This document shows, in pieces, positions 26,222 through 36,050 of a stretch of 64,000 nt of DNA (within the stretch, counting starts at the first letter, position 1; every line of letters begins with the position of its first letter). Made by a program: the position numbers and the translations under genes. The stretch spans positions 57,424-121,423 of the forward strand of contig NZ_ML133583.1 in assembly GCF_003985125.1 (NCBI RefSeq), in the 5' to 3' direction. The stretch is from Rhizobium phaseoli (GTDB lineage: Bacteria > Pseudomonadota > Alphaproteobacteria > Rhizobiales > Rhizobiaceae). The notes beneath the pieces were generated by a model. It was not told the origin of the DNA and ran no database searches. It saw only the letters and a program-made list of their open reading frames with translations.

Positions 26222-26586
26222 AATCTTGCTTTCTGATCCCGCGAGTCTGTTGGCAGACTATATAGGAGGCCGGCGAGATTATATAAATAGGCCGCCGCGG
26301 TTGCCTTCATTGCCCTGATATTCTATGTATTAGTTAAGAATACGATTTCATAAAATAAGTATTTTAAGTTTAACCCTTCGGTATGGTTAATGAAATGTAT
26401 GTTGCGCTTAAGCAACATCGAATTTCGGCCATGCGGCAGCCACAATGATATCACAATTTGGCTCTTTCAAATCCGCATTTCAGTTTCAATTTCAGTCTCG
26501 ATCCGGAAGGGACATCTGGCAATTTCCCCGCCAATGCTTCGCTGATAGACAGATGAAAAGCGGCGCGGGACTGAAAGGAGAAAAGT
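26222..26586. promoter_or_regulatory. 365-bp AT-rich leader/promoter region of ropB
   Basis: No gene is seen here. The stretch is far more AT-rich than its surroundings. It carries two inverted repeats: TTAACC/GGTTAA (26370-26375 and 26385-26390) and ATGTTGC/GCAACAT (26399-26405 and 26412-26418). The ropB ATG follows an AAAGGAG site at the right end. This probably holds the ropB promoter, regulator sites and a long 5' leader; it also contains the SDR promoter at its left end. Confidence 0.5.
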
Positions 26587-27222
26587 ATGCGTGTACTCAT
26601 TGCTGGCCTCATGGCCTCTGCTTTTGCAATCGCGGGCGTCTCGGTAGCTCAGGCGGCCGACGCAGTCGATCAGGTTCCGGAAGCACCGGTCGCCCAGGAA
26701 GCCCCGGTCAAGCCGGCCGGCAACTGGGAAGGCTTTTACCTCGGCGGCGCCGGCACCTACAACATGGGTGACTTCGGTTCCGACCGCCACACCTACGGTT
26801 TCGGCGGCCAGGTCTTCACTGGTTACAACTGGCAGCAGGGCCAGATCGTTTACGGCGTTGAATCCGATCTCGGCTACAGCGGCGACGACGTTTCCTCGGG
26901 CGGCGTCAAGAACAAGTATGGCTGGAACGGCTCCGTCCGTGGCCGCGTCGGCTACGACATGAACCCCTTCCTGCTCTACGGCACGGCCGGTCTTGCCCTC
27001 GGCAACATCAAGGTCTCCGACGGCACCTCGGACGAAAGCAAGACGGCCTACGGCTATACGGTCGGCGCCGGCGTCGAAGCCTTCGTGACCAACAACATCA
27101 CGACGCGCCTCGAATATCGCTACACCGACTACCAGAGCAAGGATTATGACCTCGACTCCGGCAGCTTCTCGCGCGGTTACGACGAGAACAGTGTCAAGCT
27201 CGGTATCGGCGTCAAGTTCTAA
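26587..27222 (+). CDS. ropB: outer-membrane beta-barrel protein RopB
   Basis: 211-residue Omp25/RopB-type barrel. The signal peptide ends VAQA/ADAVDQ near residue 23. A proline-rich linker (PEAPVAQEAPVKPAG) precedes the barrel, which starts NWEGFYLGGAGTYNMGDFG. Alternating strands rich in Gly and Tyr follow, and the chain ends with the outer-membrane signature phenylalanine (GIGVKF). The family is abundant in the rhizobial outer membrane. It is monocistronic, with a strong terminator just downstream. Confidence 0.88.
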   Translation: MRVLIAGLMASAFAIAGVSVAQAADAVDQVPEAPVAQEAPVKPAGNWEGFYLGGAGTYNMGDFGSDRHTYGFGGQVFTGYNWQQGQIVYGVESDLGYSGDDVSSGGVKNKYGWNGSVRGRVGYDMNPFLLYGTAGLALGNIKVSDGTSDESKTAYGYTVGAGVEAFVTNNITTRLEYRYTDYQSKDYDLDSGSFSRGYDENSVKLGIGVKF

Positions 27223-27247
27223 GCCGAACGGAATTATTCAAACATGG

Positions 27248-27275
27248 AAAAGCCGGGCACGTCGCCCGGCTTTTT
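27248..27275. terminator. rho-independent terminator after ropB (bidirectional)
   Basis: GCCGGGC and GCCCGGC pair around ACGTC; four A residues precede and a T5 tract follows. It can end both ropB and the convergent GST gene. Confidence 0.88.
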
Positions 27276-27301
27276 GCTGCTCGCCTGTTGTTGCCAGGCG
27301 C

Positions 27302-27898
27302 TCAGGCCTGGGTCTTGAGTTCCTGATAGGCGGGGAATTTCTTTTCGAACTGCCGCAACCAGTCGATTAGCGGCGCGTGATCGGCTTCCCACTGGCCCTT
27401 GAAGCGCAGGTCGAGATAGCCGAGCGTGGCGGCCAAGGCGAAATCTCCGCCATGGAGTTTCTTGCCTGTCTTCGGCAGATTGGCACTTAGATGCGCAAGC
27501 CCGCTCGTCACCTTCTTCCATTGCCGGTCGATCCAGGGCTGGTGAACCTTTTCCTCCTCGCGGAAGCGCCGCTCGTACATGATCGTCAGGAGGCAGTCGC
27601 AGATGCCGTCGGAAAGCGCCTCCAGGACTTCCGCATCGGTGCGTTTGCCCTTCTTGGCAGGATAGAGCCGGCCCTTCGCCAGCCGGTCGAAATAGTGCAT
27701 GATCGCCACGCTGTCGAAGACCGAGGCGCCATCATCGGTCAGAAGCGTCGGGATCTTGCCGAGCGGATTGTTGTCCACCAGGATTGCCGGCCCGGTATTG
27801 GTGTCGACCCGGATATCGTTCATCTCCAGGCCCAGGAAATGCGCGGCCATTCGCACCTTGCTGGAATAGGGTGAGGGGGGCGACCAAAGAAGCTTCAT
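27302..27898 (-). CDS. glutathione S-transferase family protein
   Basis: 198-residue GST. N-terminal thioredoxin fold: MKLLWSPPSPYSSKVRMAAH, NNPLGKIPTLLTDDG (cis-Pro), SVAIMHYFD. The C-terminal helical domain contains GDFALAATLGYLDLRF. The ATG at 27898 matches the family start; the frame stays open upstream but without family similarity. It may be co-transcribed with rlmJ, whose stop is about 50 bp upstream. Confidence 0.88.
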   Translation of the reverse strand: MKLLWSPPSPYSSKVRMAAHFLGLEMNDIRVDTNTGPAILVDNNPLGKIPTLLTDDGASVFDSVAIMHYFDRLAKGRLYPAKKGKRTDAEVLEALSDGICDCLLTIMYERRFREEEKVHQPWIDRQWKKVTSGLAHLSANLPKTGKKLHGGDFALAATLGYLDLRFKGQWEADHAPLIDWLRQFEKKFPAYQELKTQA

Positions 27899-27951
27899 GC
27901 GACACCTGATTTGTGGAACTGCTCGGACTATTTCCGAAGCGGATTGTCCGG

Positions 27952-28821
27952 TCAATCGTCCTTCACCGTCTTGTTCTCGCCGCGCAGCCAGAAGGCGCGG
28001 TGCGAGGCGAAACGGTCCTGCGCCAGATGGTCTTTCAGCGCCGGCAGCAGCTGATGCAATTCGTCCTTGAGCGTGAAGGGCGGGTTGACGATGACAAGGC
28101 CCGAGCCCGTCAGTCCTGTCATGCCGCGATCGCTGCGCACGGTCAGCTCGGCGCAGAGCATTTTCGGAATGTCGAGCGCCTGCAGCGTCTCGTGGAATTC
28201 CTTGATCGGCGCGCCCTTCTTCAGCGGATACCAAAGGCAGTAGGTGCCGCCGGGAAAGCGCCGATAGGCCCGATCCAGCCCCTTGGCCAGGCGCTGATAT
28301 TCGTCCTCTTCCTCGAAGGGCGGATCGACGAGCACGATGCCGCGTTTTTCTTTCGGCGGCAGATGCGCACCGAGCGCCAGCCAGCCGTCGAGTTCGGTGA
28401 TGCGGGCATGATGATCGCCCTCGAACAGCCGGTGCAAACGGGCAAAGTCCTCGGGATGCAGTTCCATCGCCGATAGTCGGTCCTGGGGCCGGAACAGCAT
28501 GCGCGCCAGTTTCGGCGATCCGGGATAGAAGCGGAGGCCACCCTCAGGATTGAGTTCGCGGATCGCCGAGAGGTAGGGCTCCAGCAACTCGGCAACCTGC
28601 GCTCCGAGCTCGGCCTCCATCAGCTTGCCGATGCCCTCGAGCCATTCGCCGGTTTTCTGCGCCTCCTCGGAGGAAAGATCGTAGAGCCCGATGCCGGCAT
28701 GCGTGTCGAGCACGCGAAAGCCGCCATCCTTCTTCTGCATGTAGCGGATCAGCCGCGCCAGCACGGCATGTTTCAGCACATCGGCAAAATTGCCCGCGTG
28801 GTAGATATGGCGGTAGTTCAT
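27952..28821 (-). CDS. rlmJ: 23S rRNA (adenine(2030)-N6)-methyltransferase
   Basis: 289-residue SAM-dependent methyltransferase of the RlmJ (former ComJ) family. It opens MNYRHIYHAGNFADVLKHAV. The SAM-binding segment is RVLDTHAGIGLYDL and the catalytic motif is DPPFEEEDEY. In E. coli the homologue methylates A2030 of 23S rRNA. It is divergent from the molybdopterin oxidoreductase gene, with 82 bp between starts. Confidence 0.93.
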   Translation of the reverse strand: MNYRHIYHAGNFADVLKHAVLARLIRYMQKKDGGFRVLDTHAGIGLYDLSSEEAQKTGEWLEGIGKLMEAELGAQVAELLEPYLSAIRELNPEGGLRFYPGSPKLARMLFRPQDRLSAMELHPEDFARLHRLFEGDHHARITELDGWLALGAHLPPKEKRGIVLVDPPFEEEDEYQRLAKGLDRAYRRFPGGTYCLWYPLKKGAPIKEFHETLQALDIPKMLCAELTVRSDRGMTGLTGSGLVIVNPPFTLKDELHQLLPALKDHLAQDRFASHRAFWLRGENKTVKDD

Positions 28822-28903
28822 TTTCGCTGATGTCCGTATGAATTCGCGTCATGGGGAGTTTTTCTGGCTTTTGGCCATTCAAGGCTTGGAATATACAAAT
28901 GCC

Positions 28904-31042
28904 ATGAACATTGCGACCCCCATCGACGCCAAATCCCCGAAGCCGGATACCAGGCTGGGCCACACGGCCTGTCCGCACGACTGTCCCTCCACCTGCGCGC
29001 TGGAGGTCGAACTATCTGAGGACGGCCGCATCGGCCGCGTGCGTGGCGCCAATGATCATTCCTACACCTCGGGCGTCATCTGCGCCAAGGTCGCTCGTTA
29101 TGCCGAGCGGCTCTATCATCCCGACCGGCTGATGCATCCCTTGCGCCGCAGCGGCGCCAAGGGGGCAGGGCAGTGGCAGCAGATTTCGTGGGACGATGCG
29201 CTGGATGAGATCGCCGAAGCCTTCGTCAAGGCCGAGGCCAAAGATGGCAGCGAGGCGATCTGGCCTTATTTTTACGCCGGCACCATGGGCTGGGTGCAGC
29301 GCGATTCGATCGATCGTCTGCGCCACGCCAAACGCTACTCGGGCTTCTTCTCGTCGATCTGCACCAATCCGGCCTGGACCGGCTTCACCATGGCGACCGG
29401 CGCGCTGCGCGGCCCCGATCCGCGCGAAATGGGCCGCACCGATTGCGTCGTCATCTGGGGCACCAATGCGGTCTCGACCCAGGTCAACGTGATGACCCAT
29501 GCAATCAAGTCGCGCAAGGAGCGCGGCGCCAAGATCGTCGTCATCGACATATACGAAAATCCGACGATGAAGCAGGCCGACATGGCCTTGATCGTCAGGC
29601 CCGGCACCGATGCGGCACTGGCCTGCGCCGTCATGCACATCGCCTTCCGCGACGGCCATGCCGACCGCGACTACATGGCGCGCTATGCCGATGATCCCGC
29701 CGGGCTCGAAGCGCATCTGAAAACCAGGACACCGCAATGGGCGGCCGAGATCACCGGCCTTTCGGTCGAGGAGATCGAAGCCTTCGCCCGCCTCGTCGGC
29801 ACGACGAAGAAGACCTTTTTCCGCCTGGGCTACGGCTTCACCCGCCAGCGCAATGGCGCGGTCGCCATGCATGCCGCCGCCTCGGTCGCCACCGTGCTCG
29901 GCTCCTGGCAATATGAGGGCGGCGGCGCCTTCCATTCCAACAACGATATCTTCCGCATGAACAATGCGGAACTGACCGGCCGCTCGATGAAGGATGCCGA
30001 TATCCGCATGCTCGATCAGTCGCAGATCGGCCGCGTGCTGACCGGCGATCCGGTGGCCCTGCGCCACCGCGGCCCGGTCACGGCCATGCTGATCCAGAAC
30101 ACCAATCCGGCCAATATTGCGCCCGAGCAGCGCCTCGTCAGACGCGGTTTTGCCCGCGAGGACCTGTTCGTCGCCGTGCACGAACAGTTCATGACCGAGA
30201 CGGCCGAGATCGCCGATATCGTCATTCCCGCGACGATGTTCGTCGAGCATGACGATATCTACCGGGCCGGCGGCCAGAACCATATTCTGCTCGGGCCGAA
30301 GCTGGTCGAGCCGCCGCCGACCGTGCGCACCAATCTCTTCGTCATCGAGGAACTGGCAAAACGCCTCGGCGTCGCCGATCGTCCCGGCTTCGGCTTCACC
30401 GCCCGCGAAATGGTCGATCGCTTGCTGGAATCGAGCGGCCTGCCGGGTTACGACCATTTCCTCGAGCACAAATGGTTCGATCGCCAGCCGGCTTTCGAGG
30501 AGGCGCATTTCCTGAACGGTTTTGCCCATCCGGACGGCAAGTTCCATTTCCGGCCGGACTGGATCAACCAGCCGGCGCCGAACAAGCCGCCGGCGGCGAT
30601 CGGCGCGCTCGGGCCGTATGGGGAGCTGCCTGTCTTCCCCGATCAGGTCGATGTCATTGAGGTCGCGGACCCCGAGCATCCCTTCCGTCTGGCCACGTCG
30701 CCCGCCCGCAACTTCCTCAATTCGAGCTTCTCCGAAACCAAGACGTCGCGTCAGAAGGAAGGCCGTCCCGAAGTGATGATCAATCCTGTTGATGCCGAGG
30801 CCAATGGCGTTGCGCATGGCGATCTTGTCCGCATCGGCAACGGCCGCGGCGATCTGCGCATCCACGCCCGCATTACCACCGAGGTCAAACCGGGCGTACT
30901 GATCGCCGAGGGCCTCTGGCCGAACAAGGCGCATGTCGACGGTGAGGGCATCAACGTTCTGACCGGCGCCGACCCCGTCGCGCCCCATGGCGGAGCGGCC
31001 GTACACGACAACAAGGTCTGGCTTCGCAAGGACACGGTATGA
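28904..31042 (+). CDS. molybdopterin-dependent oxidoreductase (DMSO reductase family)
   Basis: 712-residue enzyme with an N-terminal [4Fe-4S] site (CPHDCPSTC near residue 24 plus the cysteine of GVICAK) and molybdopterin-binding domains, e.g. VVIWGTNAVSTQVNVM, IQNTNPANIAPEQ and the C-terminal LATSPARNFLNSSF. It carries no Tat or other signal peptide and no partner subunit is adjacent, so it is probably a cytosolic single-subunit enzyme. Its substrate is not evident. It uses the cofactor whose synthesis includes moaD/moaE in this window. The ATG at 28904 is chosen over an in-frame start 66 bp upstream. It overlaps nudK by ATGA. Confidence 0.87.
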   Translation: MNIATPIDAKSPKPDTRLGHTACPHDCPSTCALEVELSEDGRIGRVRGANDHSYTSGVICAKVARYAERLYHPDRLMHPLRRSGAKGAGQWQQISWDDALDEIAEAFVKAEAKDGSEAIWPYFYAGTMGWVQRDSIDRLRHAKRYSGFFSSICTNPAWTGFTMATGALRGPDPREMGRTDCVVIWGTNAVSTQVNVMTHAIKSRKERGAKIVVIDIYENPTMKQADMALIVRPGTDAALACAVMHIAFRDGHADRDYMARYADDPAGLEAHLKTRTPQWAAEITGLSVEEIEAFARLVGTTKKTFFRLGYGFTRQRNGAVAMHAAASVATVLGSWQYEGGGAFHSNNDIFRMNNAELTGRSMKDADIRMLDQSQIGRVLTGDPVALRHRGPVTAMLIQNTNPANIAPEQRLVRRGFAREDLFVAVHEQFMTETAEIADIVIPATMFVEHDDIYRAGGQNHILLGPKLVEPPPTVRTNLFVIEELAKRLGVADRPGFGFTAREMVDRLLESSGLPGYDHFLEHKWFDRQPAFEEAHFLNGFAHPDGKFHFRPDWINQPAPNKPPAAIGALGPYGELPVFPDQVDVIEVADPEHPFRLATSPARNFLNSSFSETKTSRQKEGRPEVMINPVDAEANGVAHGDLVRIGNGRGDLRIHARITTEVKPGVLIAEGLWPNKAHVDGEGINVLTGADPVAPHGGAAVHDNKVWLRKDTV

Positions 31043-31629
31043 TGCAGCCGAAATCGCGGGTGAAGATCGTCGGCGAGGAAATCCTGTCGAACGGCTGGAC
31101 GCGGCTGAGCAGCTATCTGCTTGACTATATCGACCGAAAGGGCGCGACACAGCGGCTGAAGCGGGAGGTCTATCACCGCACGCCGGCCGCTTGCATCCTG
31201 CTCTATGATCCGAAACGCGATCTCGTCGTTCTCGTCCGCCAGTTCCGTCTCGCCGTTCACCTGAACGGCGATCCCGCATGGATGATCGAGGTGCCGGCCG
31301 GCCTTCTTGACGACGATCATCCCGAACAGGCGATCCGCCGTGAGGCGATTGAGGAAACCGGCTACCGCCTGCGTGAGGCTCGCTTCCTTTTCAAGTCCTA
31401 TCCTTCGCCCGGCGCTATCGCCGAGGTCGTCCATTTCTTCGTTTCCCTCATCGATACCGCCGACCGCGTCGCCGAAGGAGGCGGTCTGGCCGAGGAGCAT
31501 GAGGATATCGAGGTTCTCGAAATTCCGCTGGACGAGGCGACCCGGATGATCGAAACCGGCGAGATCTTCGACACCAAGACGATCGTGCTGCTGCAATGGG
31601 CAGCTTTGAACAGGCACAAGATTCGATAG
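31039..31629 (+). CDS. nudK: NUDIX hydrolase, NudK-type (GDP-mannose pyrophosphatase-like)
   Basis: 196 residues. The Nudix box is GLLDDDHPEQAIRREAIEET (one residue shorter than the canonical box, as I recall for E. coli NudK), followed by a proline-containing loop (SYPSPGAIAEVVHFF) and GGGLAEEHEDIEVLEI. NudK cleaves GDP-mannose and related sugar nucleotides; ADP-ribose is an alternative substrate for close relatives. The start overlaps the oxidoreductase stop, so the two form a translational unit of unknown purpose. Confidence 0.8.
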   Translation: MMQPKSRVKIVGEEILSNGWTRLSSYLLDYIDRKGATQRLKREVYHRTPAACILLYDPKRDLVVLVRQFRLAVHLNGDPAWMIEVPAGLLDDDHPEQAIRREAIEETGYRLREARFLFKSYPSPGAIAEVVHFFVSLIDTADRVAEGGGLAEEHEDIEVLEIPLDEATRMIETGEIFDTKTIVLLQWAALNRHKIR

Positions 31630-31702
31630 CGGATGAGGCGGTTTCCGGCGGCTTGGCGGTTGAGCCCACAAAGCTTTCCGCATTGAGATAATAGCGCTTA
31701 CG

Positions 31703-31720
31703 ATTTCATACGAATGTCAT
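31703..31720 (+). promoter_or_regulatory. candidate Pho box upstream of phnM
   Basis: ATTTCAT-ACGA-ATGTCAT has the 7-4-7 layout of the PhoB site (CTGTCAT-N4-CTGTCAT) and matches 11 of 14 defined positions. A weak -10 (TATCCG) starts 10 bp downstream, the distance expected at PhoB promoters. The target gene is a classic phosphate-starvation function. Confidence 0.45.
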
Positions 31721-31776
31721 GGAGCGGTTCTATCCGCTGCGGCTTATCAATCATCGGATCGGTCAGGAGAAGGCCC

Positions 31777-32946
31777 ATGTGGCTCAGCAATTTCACCATC
31801 GTTCTGCCAAACGAGGTGGTGGGTGAAGGTTCCGTGCGTATCGAGGATGGCGCCATCGCCGAGATCCGGCCGGAACCGGTTGCCGGTGCAGCCATCGATG
31901 GCGGCGGGCGGCTGCTGATGCCGGGATTCGTCGATCTGCACGGCGACATGATCGAGCGCGAGATCGCGCCGCGGCCGAACGCGACGATGCCGATCGATTT
32001 CGGCGTCCACGAGCTCGACAAGAAACTTGCCGCCGCCGGTGTCACCACCGCCTTTGCTGCCGTCTCCTTCGCCACCGAAAGCGTCTATGGCCACGTCCGC
32101 TCGCTGGAGACGACGTCGGCGGTGATCGAGGGCATCAACCGCCTGCGCGACGATCTGCTGATCGACCACCGCGTCCACGCCCGCTATGAAATCACCAATA
32201 TCGGCGCCGCTGCCGCGCTCGAGCGCCTGCTGAATGCCGATCAGATCGACATGGTGTCGCTCACCGACCACACGCCGGGGCAAGGCCAGTACAACAACCT
32301 GCAAAACTACATCCTCAGCATTTCCGAGCGCCGCGCCATCTCCGAGGACATGGCCGCCGAGATCGTCGCCAAGCGCATCGCCATGCGCAGCAATCCCGAC
32401 ATCGAGGCCAAGCTGAAGGAGATCGTCGCGCTGTCGCTGAAGCACAAGCTGTCGCTTGCCTCGCATGACGACGACAGCATCGAGAAGGTCGCCGAAATGC
32501 ACGATCTCGGCGTCACCATCAGCGAGTTCCCGGTGACCGCGCCCGCCGCAGAAGAGGCACGCCGCCGCGGCCTCTGGACGCTGATGGGCGCGCCGAATGC
32601 GCTGCGCGGCCAGTCGATGTCGGGCAATCTTAGCGCCCTCGATGCCGCCAGGGCCGGCCTGCTCAGCGTCATCGCCGCCGATTATCACCCGGCCGCCTTC
32701 GTGCCCGGCATCTTCAAGCTTGCCGACATGGTGGAAGGCGGCCTGCCGGCCGCCGTCGCCATGGCGACCGGCAACGCCGCCCGCTCCGCCGGCCTCCTGG
32801 ACCGCGGCGAAATCGCCATCGGCCAGCGCGCCGATCTGGTGGCGGTCGAGCCTGGCGACATCCACCGCATCCGCGCCACCTTCCGCGCCGGCCGCTTCGT
32901 CTACAGCGACGGCACGCTGCATCCGCTGCGGGCGCTGGCGGCTTAA
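31777..32946 (+). CDS. phnM: alpha-D-ribose 1-methylphosphonate 5-triphosphate diphosphatase
   Basis: Amidohydrolase-fold enzyme of the C-P lyase pathway; it releases pyrophosphate from the ribose-triphosphate phosphonate intermediate. 389 residues. Characteristic blocks shared with E. coli PhnM: PGFVDLHGDMIERE, MVSLTDHTPGQGQY, LASHDDDSIEKVAE, LMGAPNALRG and SGNLSALDAARAGLL. The start at 31777 follows AGGAGAAGG. No other phn genes flank it, so it is separated from any C-P lyase core operon. Its stop overlaps the convergent purN stop. Confidence 0.9.
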   Translation: MWLSNFTIVLPNEVVGEGSVRIEDGAIAEIRPEPVAGAAIDGGGRLLMPGFVDLHGDMIEREIAPRPNATMPIDFGVHELDKKLAAAGVTTAFAAVSFATESVYGHVRSLETTSAVIEGINRLRDDLLIDHRVHARYEITNIGAAAALERLLNADQIDMVSLTDHTPGQGQYNNLQNYILSISERRAISEDMAAEIVAKRIAMRSNPDIEAKLKEIVALSLKHKLSLASHDDDSIEKVAEMHDLGVTISEFPVTAPAAEEARRRGLWTLMGAPNALRGQSMSGNLSALDAARAGLLSVIAADYHPAAFVPGIFKLADMVEGGLPAAVAMATGNAARSAGLLDRGEIAIGQRADLVAVEPGDIHRIRATFRAGRFVYSDGTLHPLRALAA

Positions 32947-33610
32947 GCGCGATCGCCGATCAGCGAAATCAGATGGGCTTTGGGTGCAGTGCCCGAAGCC
33001 TCGACTCCGACGGCTTTGCCGCCTTGCATTGTCACGCGGCCTTCAGCGAAGAGCCGCAGTGCCTGTGGATAGATCTGGTGTTCGACGGTGAGCACGCGCG
33101 CGGCAAGGCTTTCGGCTGTGTCGCCGGAAAGAACCGGAACGGCCGCCTGGCCGATCACCGGGCCTTCGTCCATGCCCTCGGTGACGAAATGTACGGTGCA
33201 GCCGGCAATGCGCATGCCGGCGTCGATGGCGCGCTGATGGGTGTGCAGGCCCGGAAACAGCGGCAGCAGGGAAGGGTGGATGTTGAGCATCCGGCCTTCA
33301 TAGCGCTGGATGAAGGTCGGTGTCAGCAGCCGCATATAACCGGCCAGGCAGAGGATATCGGGGGAAAGCTCGTCGAGTGCGGAAAAGATCGCCGCCTCAT
33401 GCGCATCCTTGCTGGCATAATCCTTGCGGGGAAAGGCGAAGGTGGCAATGCCCTCGGCCGCTGCCTTGGCCAGGCCGCCGGCCTCGGCCTTGTCGGAGAT
33501 CACGCCGACGATTTCGGCCGGATAATCGGCCGCCTTCGCCGCCGCGACCAGCGCCATCATGTTGGAGCCGCCACCCGATATGAAGACGACGACGCGTTTG
33601 CGCGGCGTGC

Positions 33611-33614
<4 letters not shown>
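32943..33614 (-). CDS. purN: phosphoribosylglycinamide formyltransferase
   Basis: Adds a formyl group to GAR using 10-formyl-THF in purine synthesis. 223 residues, slightly longer than E. coli PurN. The substrate region is VFISGGGSNMMAL, the catalytic block is MLNIHPSLLPLFPGLHTHQR (Asn and His), and the distal Asp lies in TEGMDEGPVIGQ. It is coupled to purM (ATGA overlap). Confidence 0.96.
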
Positions 33615-34684
<1,070 letters not shown>

Positions 34685-34925
34685 GCTGGTCTCCGATGGC
34701 TGTTTTCAGGCGGCGGAGGCGCCGCGTCATCTGCCGGTCGCAATTGCATGACAGGGGCCTTTATGCAAGCGCTGCATGGCAAAAGCCCCCAATTTCCCGC
34801 GTCTTCAACCGGCCTTTCCGGGATTTGTCGCGACAGGGTTGACCATCTTTGCGCCTGCATCCTATGTGCTGAATGGCCGCGTCGGATCGCATGCGGCGTT
34901 CGGCGGCGAGCGAAGCGGGGAAGCG

Positions 34926-36050
34926 ATGCCACAGCATGTCAGCGGCAACAGCCTGAAACGCCAGATTTTCTTCTGGCTGGCGGTGCTCGTCTTCTTCATC
35001 GCCTTTCTCTATGTCTTCAGCTCGATCCTGCTGCCCTTCATCGCCGGCATGGCGATCGCCTATTTCCTCGATCCGGTCGCCGACCGGCTGGAACGCCTCG
35101 GGCTCAGCCGCATGATGGCGACGGTCGGCATCCTCATCGCCTTCGTCATCGTCTTCGCACTGGCGCTGATGATCCTCATTCCCGTATTGATCAGCCAGTT
35201 CAACGATTTCGCCGAGCGGCTGCCGGGTTATATCAGCCAGTTGCAGCAGTTCATCACCCAGACGCAGAATTCGCTGTTGCCGGACTGGGTCAAGAGCCAG
35301 GCCGGCACGATCAAGGACAATCTCTCCGGCATCCTCTCCGAAGGCATGGGCTTCCTGACCGGGCTCTTCGCGCAGATCTGGAATTCCGGCAAGGCGATCG
35401 TCGATGTCATCTCGCTGCTCGTCGTCACCCCCGTCGTCGCCTTCTATATCCTGCTCGATTGGGACCGCATGGTCTCCAAGGTCGATCAGTGGATTCCGCG
35501 CGATTATGTCGGCGATGTCCGCCAGATCGCCAAGGAGATCGATCAGGCGATCGCCGGCTTCATTCGCGGCCAGGGCTCACTCTGCCTCATCCTCGGCATC
35601 TATTATGCCGCCGGCCTCTCGCTCGTCGGCTTGAATTTCGGCCTGCTGATCGGCCTCTTCGCCGGCATGATCAGTTTCATTCCCTATGTCGGCTCGCTGG
35701 TCGGCCTCATTCTCGCCGTCGGCGTGGCGATCGTGCAGTTCTGGCCGGATTATCCCTGGATCGGGCTGGTGCTCGCTGTCTTCTTCAGCGGCCAGTTCCT
35801 GGAAGGCAACATCTTGCAGCCGAAGCTCGTCGGCTCCAGCGTCGGCCTGCATCCGGTGTGGCTGATGTTTGCGCTGTTTGCCTTCGGCGCGCTCTTCGGT
35901 TTTGTCGGGCTTCTGGTCGCGGTGCCGGCTGCCGCCGCCGTCGGCGTCCTTGTTCGCTTCGCGCTTTCGCGCTACCTTCAGAGCGATCTTTATTTTGGCG
36001 GGTCGCCGAGTGGCCGCGCTCAGAAGACGAAATCAGTTCCCAATGAATGA
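34926..36050 (+). CDS. AI-2E/PerM family transporter
   Basis: Polytopic inner-membrane protein of 374 residues. It has about seven to eight hydrophobic segments, a large extracytoplasmic loop after the third (about 95-170) and the family block GQFLEGNILQPKLVGSSVGLHP (around residues 300-320). The ATG at 34926 follows GGGGAAG; in-frame upstream codons add a poor extension. In alphaproteobacteria this gene commonly precedes hdaA, as here, with an 8-bp overlap. Transported substrate unknown. Confidence 0.87.
   Translation: MPQHVSGNSLKRQIFFWLAVLVFFIAFLYVFSSILLPFIAGMAIAYFLDPVADRLERLGLSRMMATVGILIAFVIVFALALMILIPVLISQFNDFAERLPGYISQLQQFITQTQNSLLPDWVKSQAGTIKDNLSGILSEGMGFLTGLFAQIWNSGKAIVDVISLLVVTPVVAFYILLDWDRMVSKVDQWIPRDYVGDVRQIAKEIDQAIAGFIRGQGSLCLILGIYYAAGLSLVGLNFGLLIGLFAGMISFIPYVGSLVGLILAVGVAIVQFWPDYPWIGLVLAVFFSGQFLEGNILQPKLVGSSVGLHPVWLMFALFAFGALFGFVGLLVAVPAAAAVGVLVRFALSRYLQSDLYFGGSPSGRAQKTKSVPNE

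Noticed and set aside
29012..31279. 755-codon open frame antisense to the molybdopterin oxidoreductase gene
   Set aside because: It mirrors a real gene in a high-GC genome, has no family motif and gives a composition rich in Arg, Gly, His and Asp typical of antisense frames.
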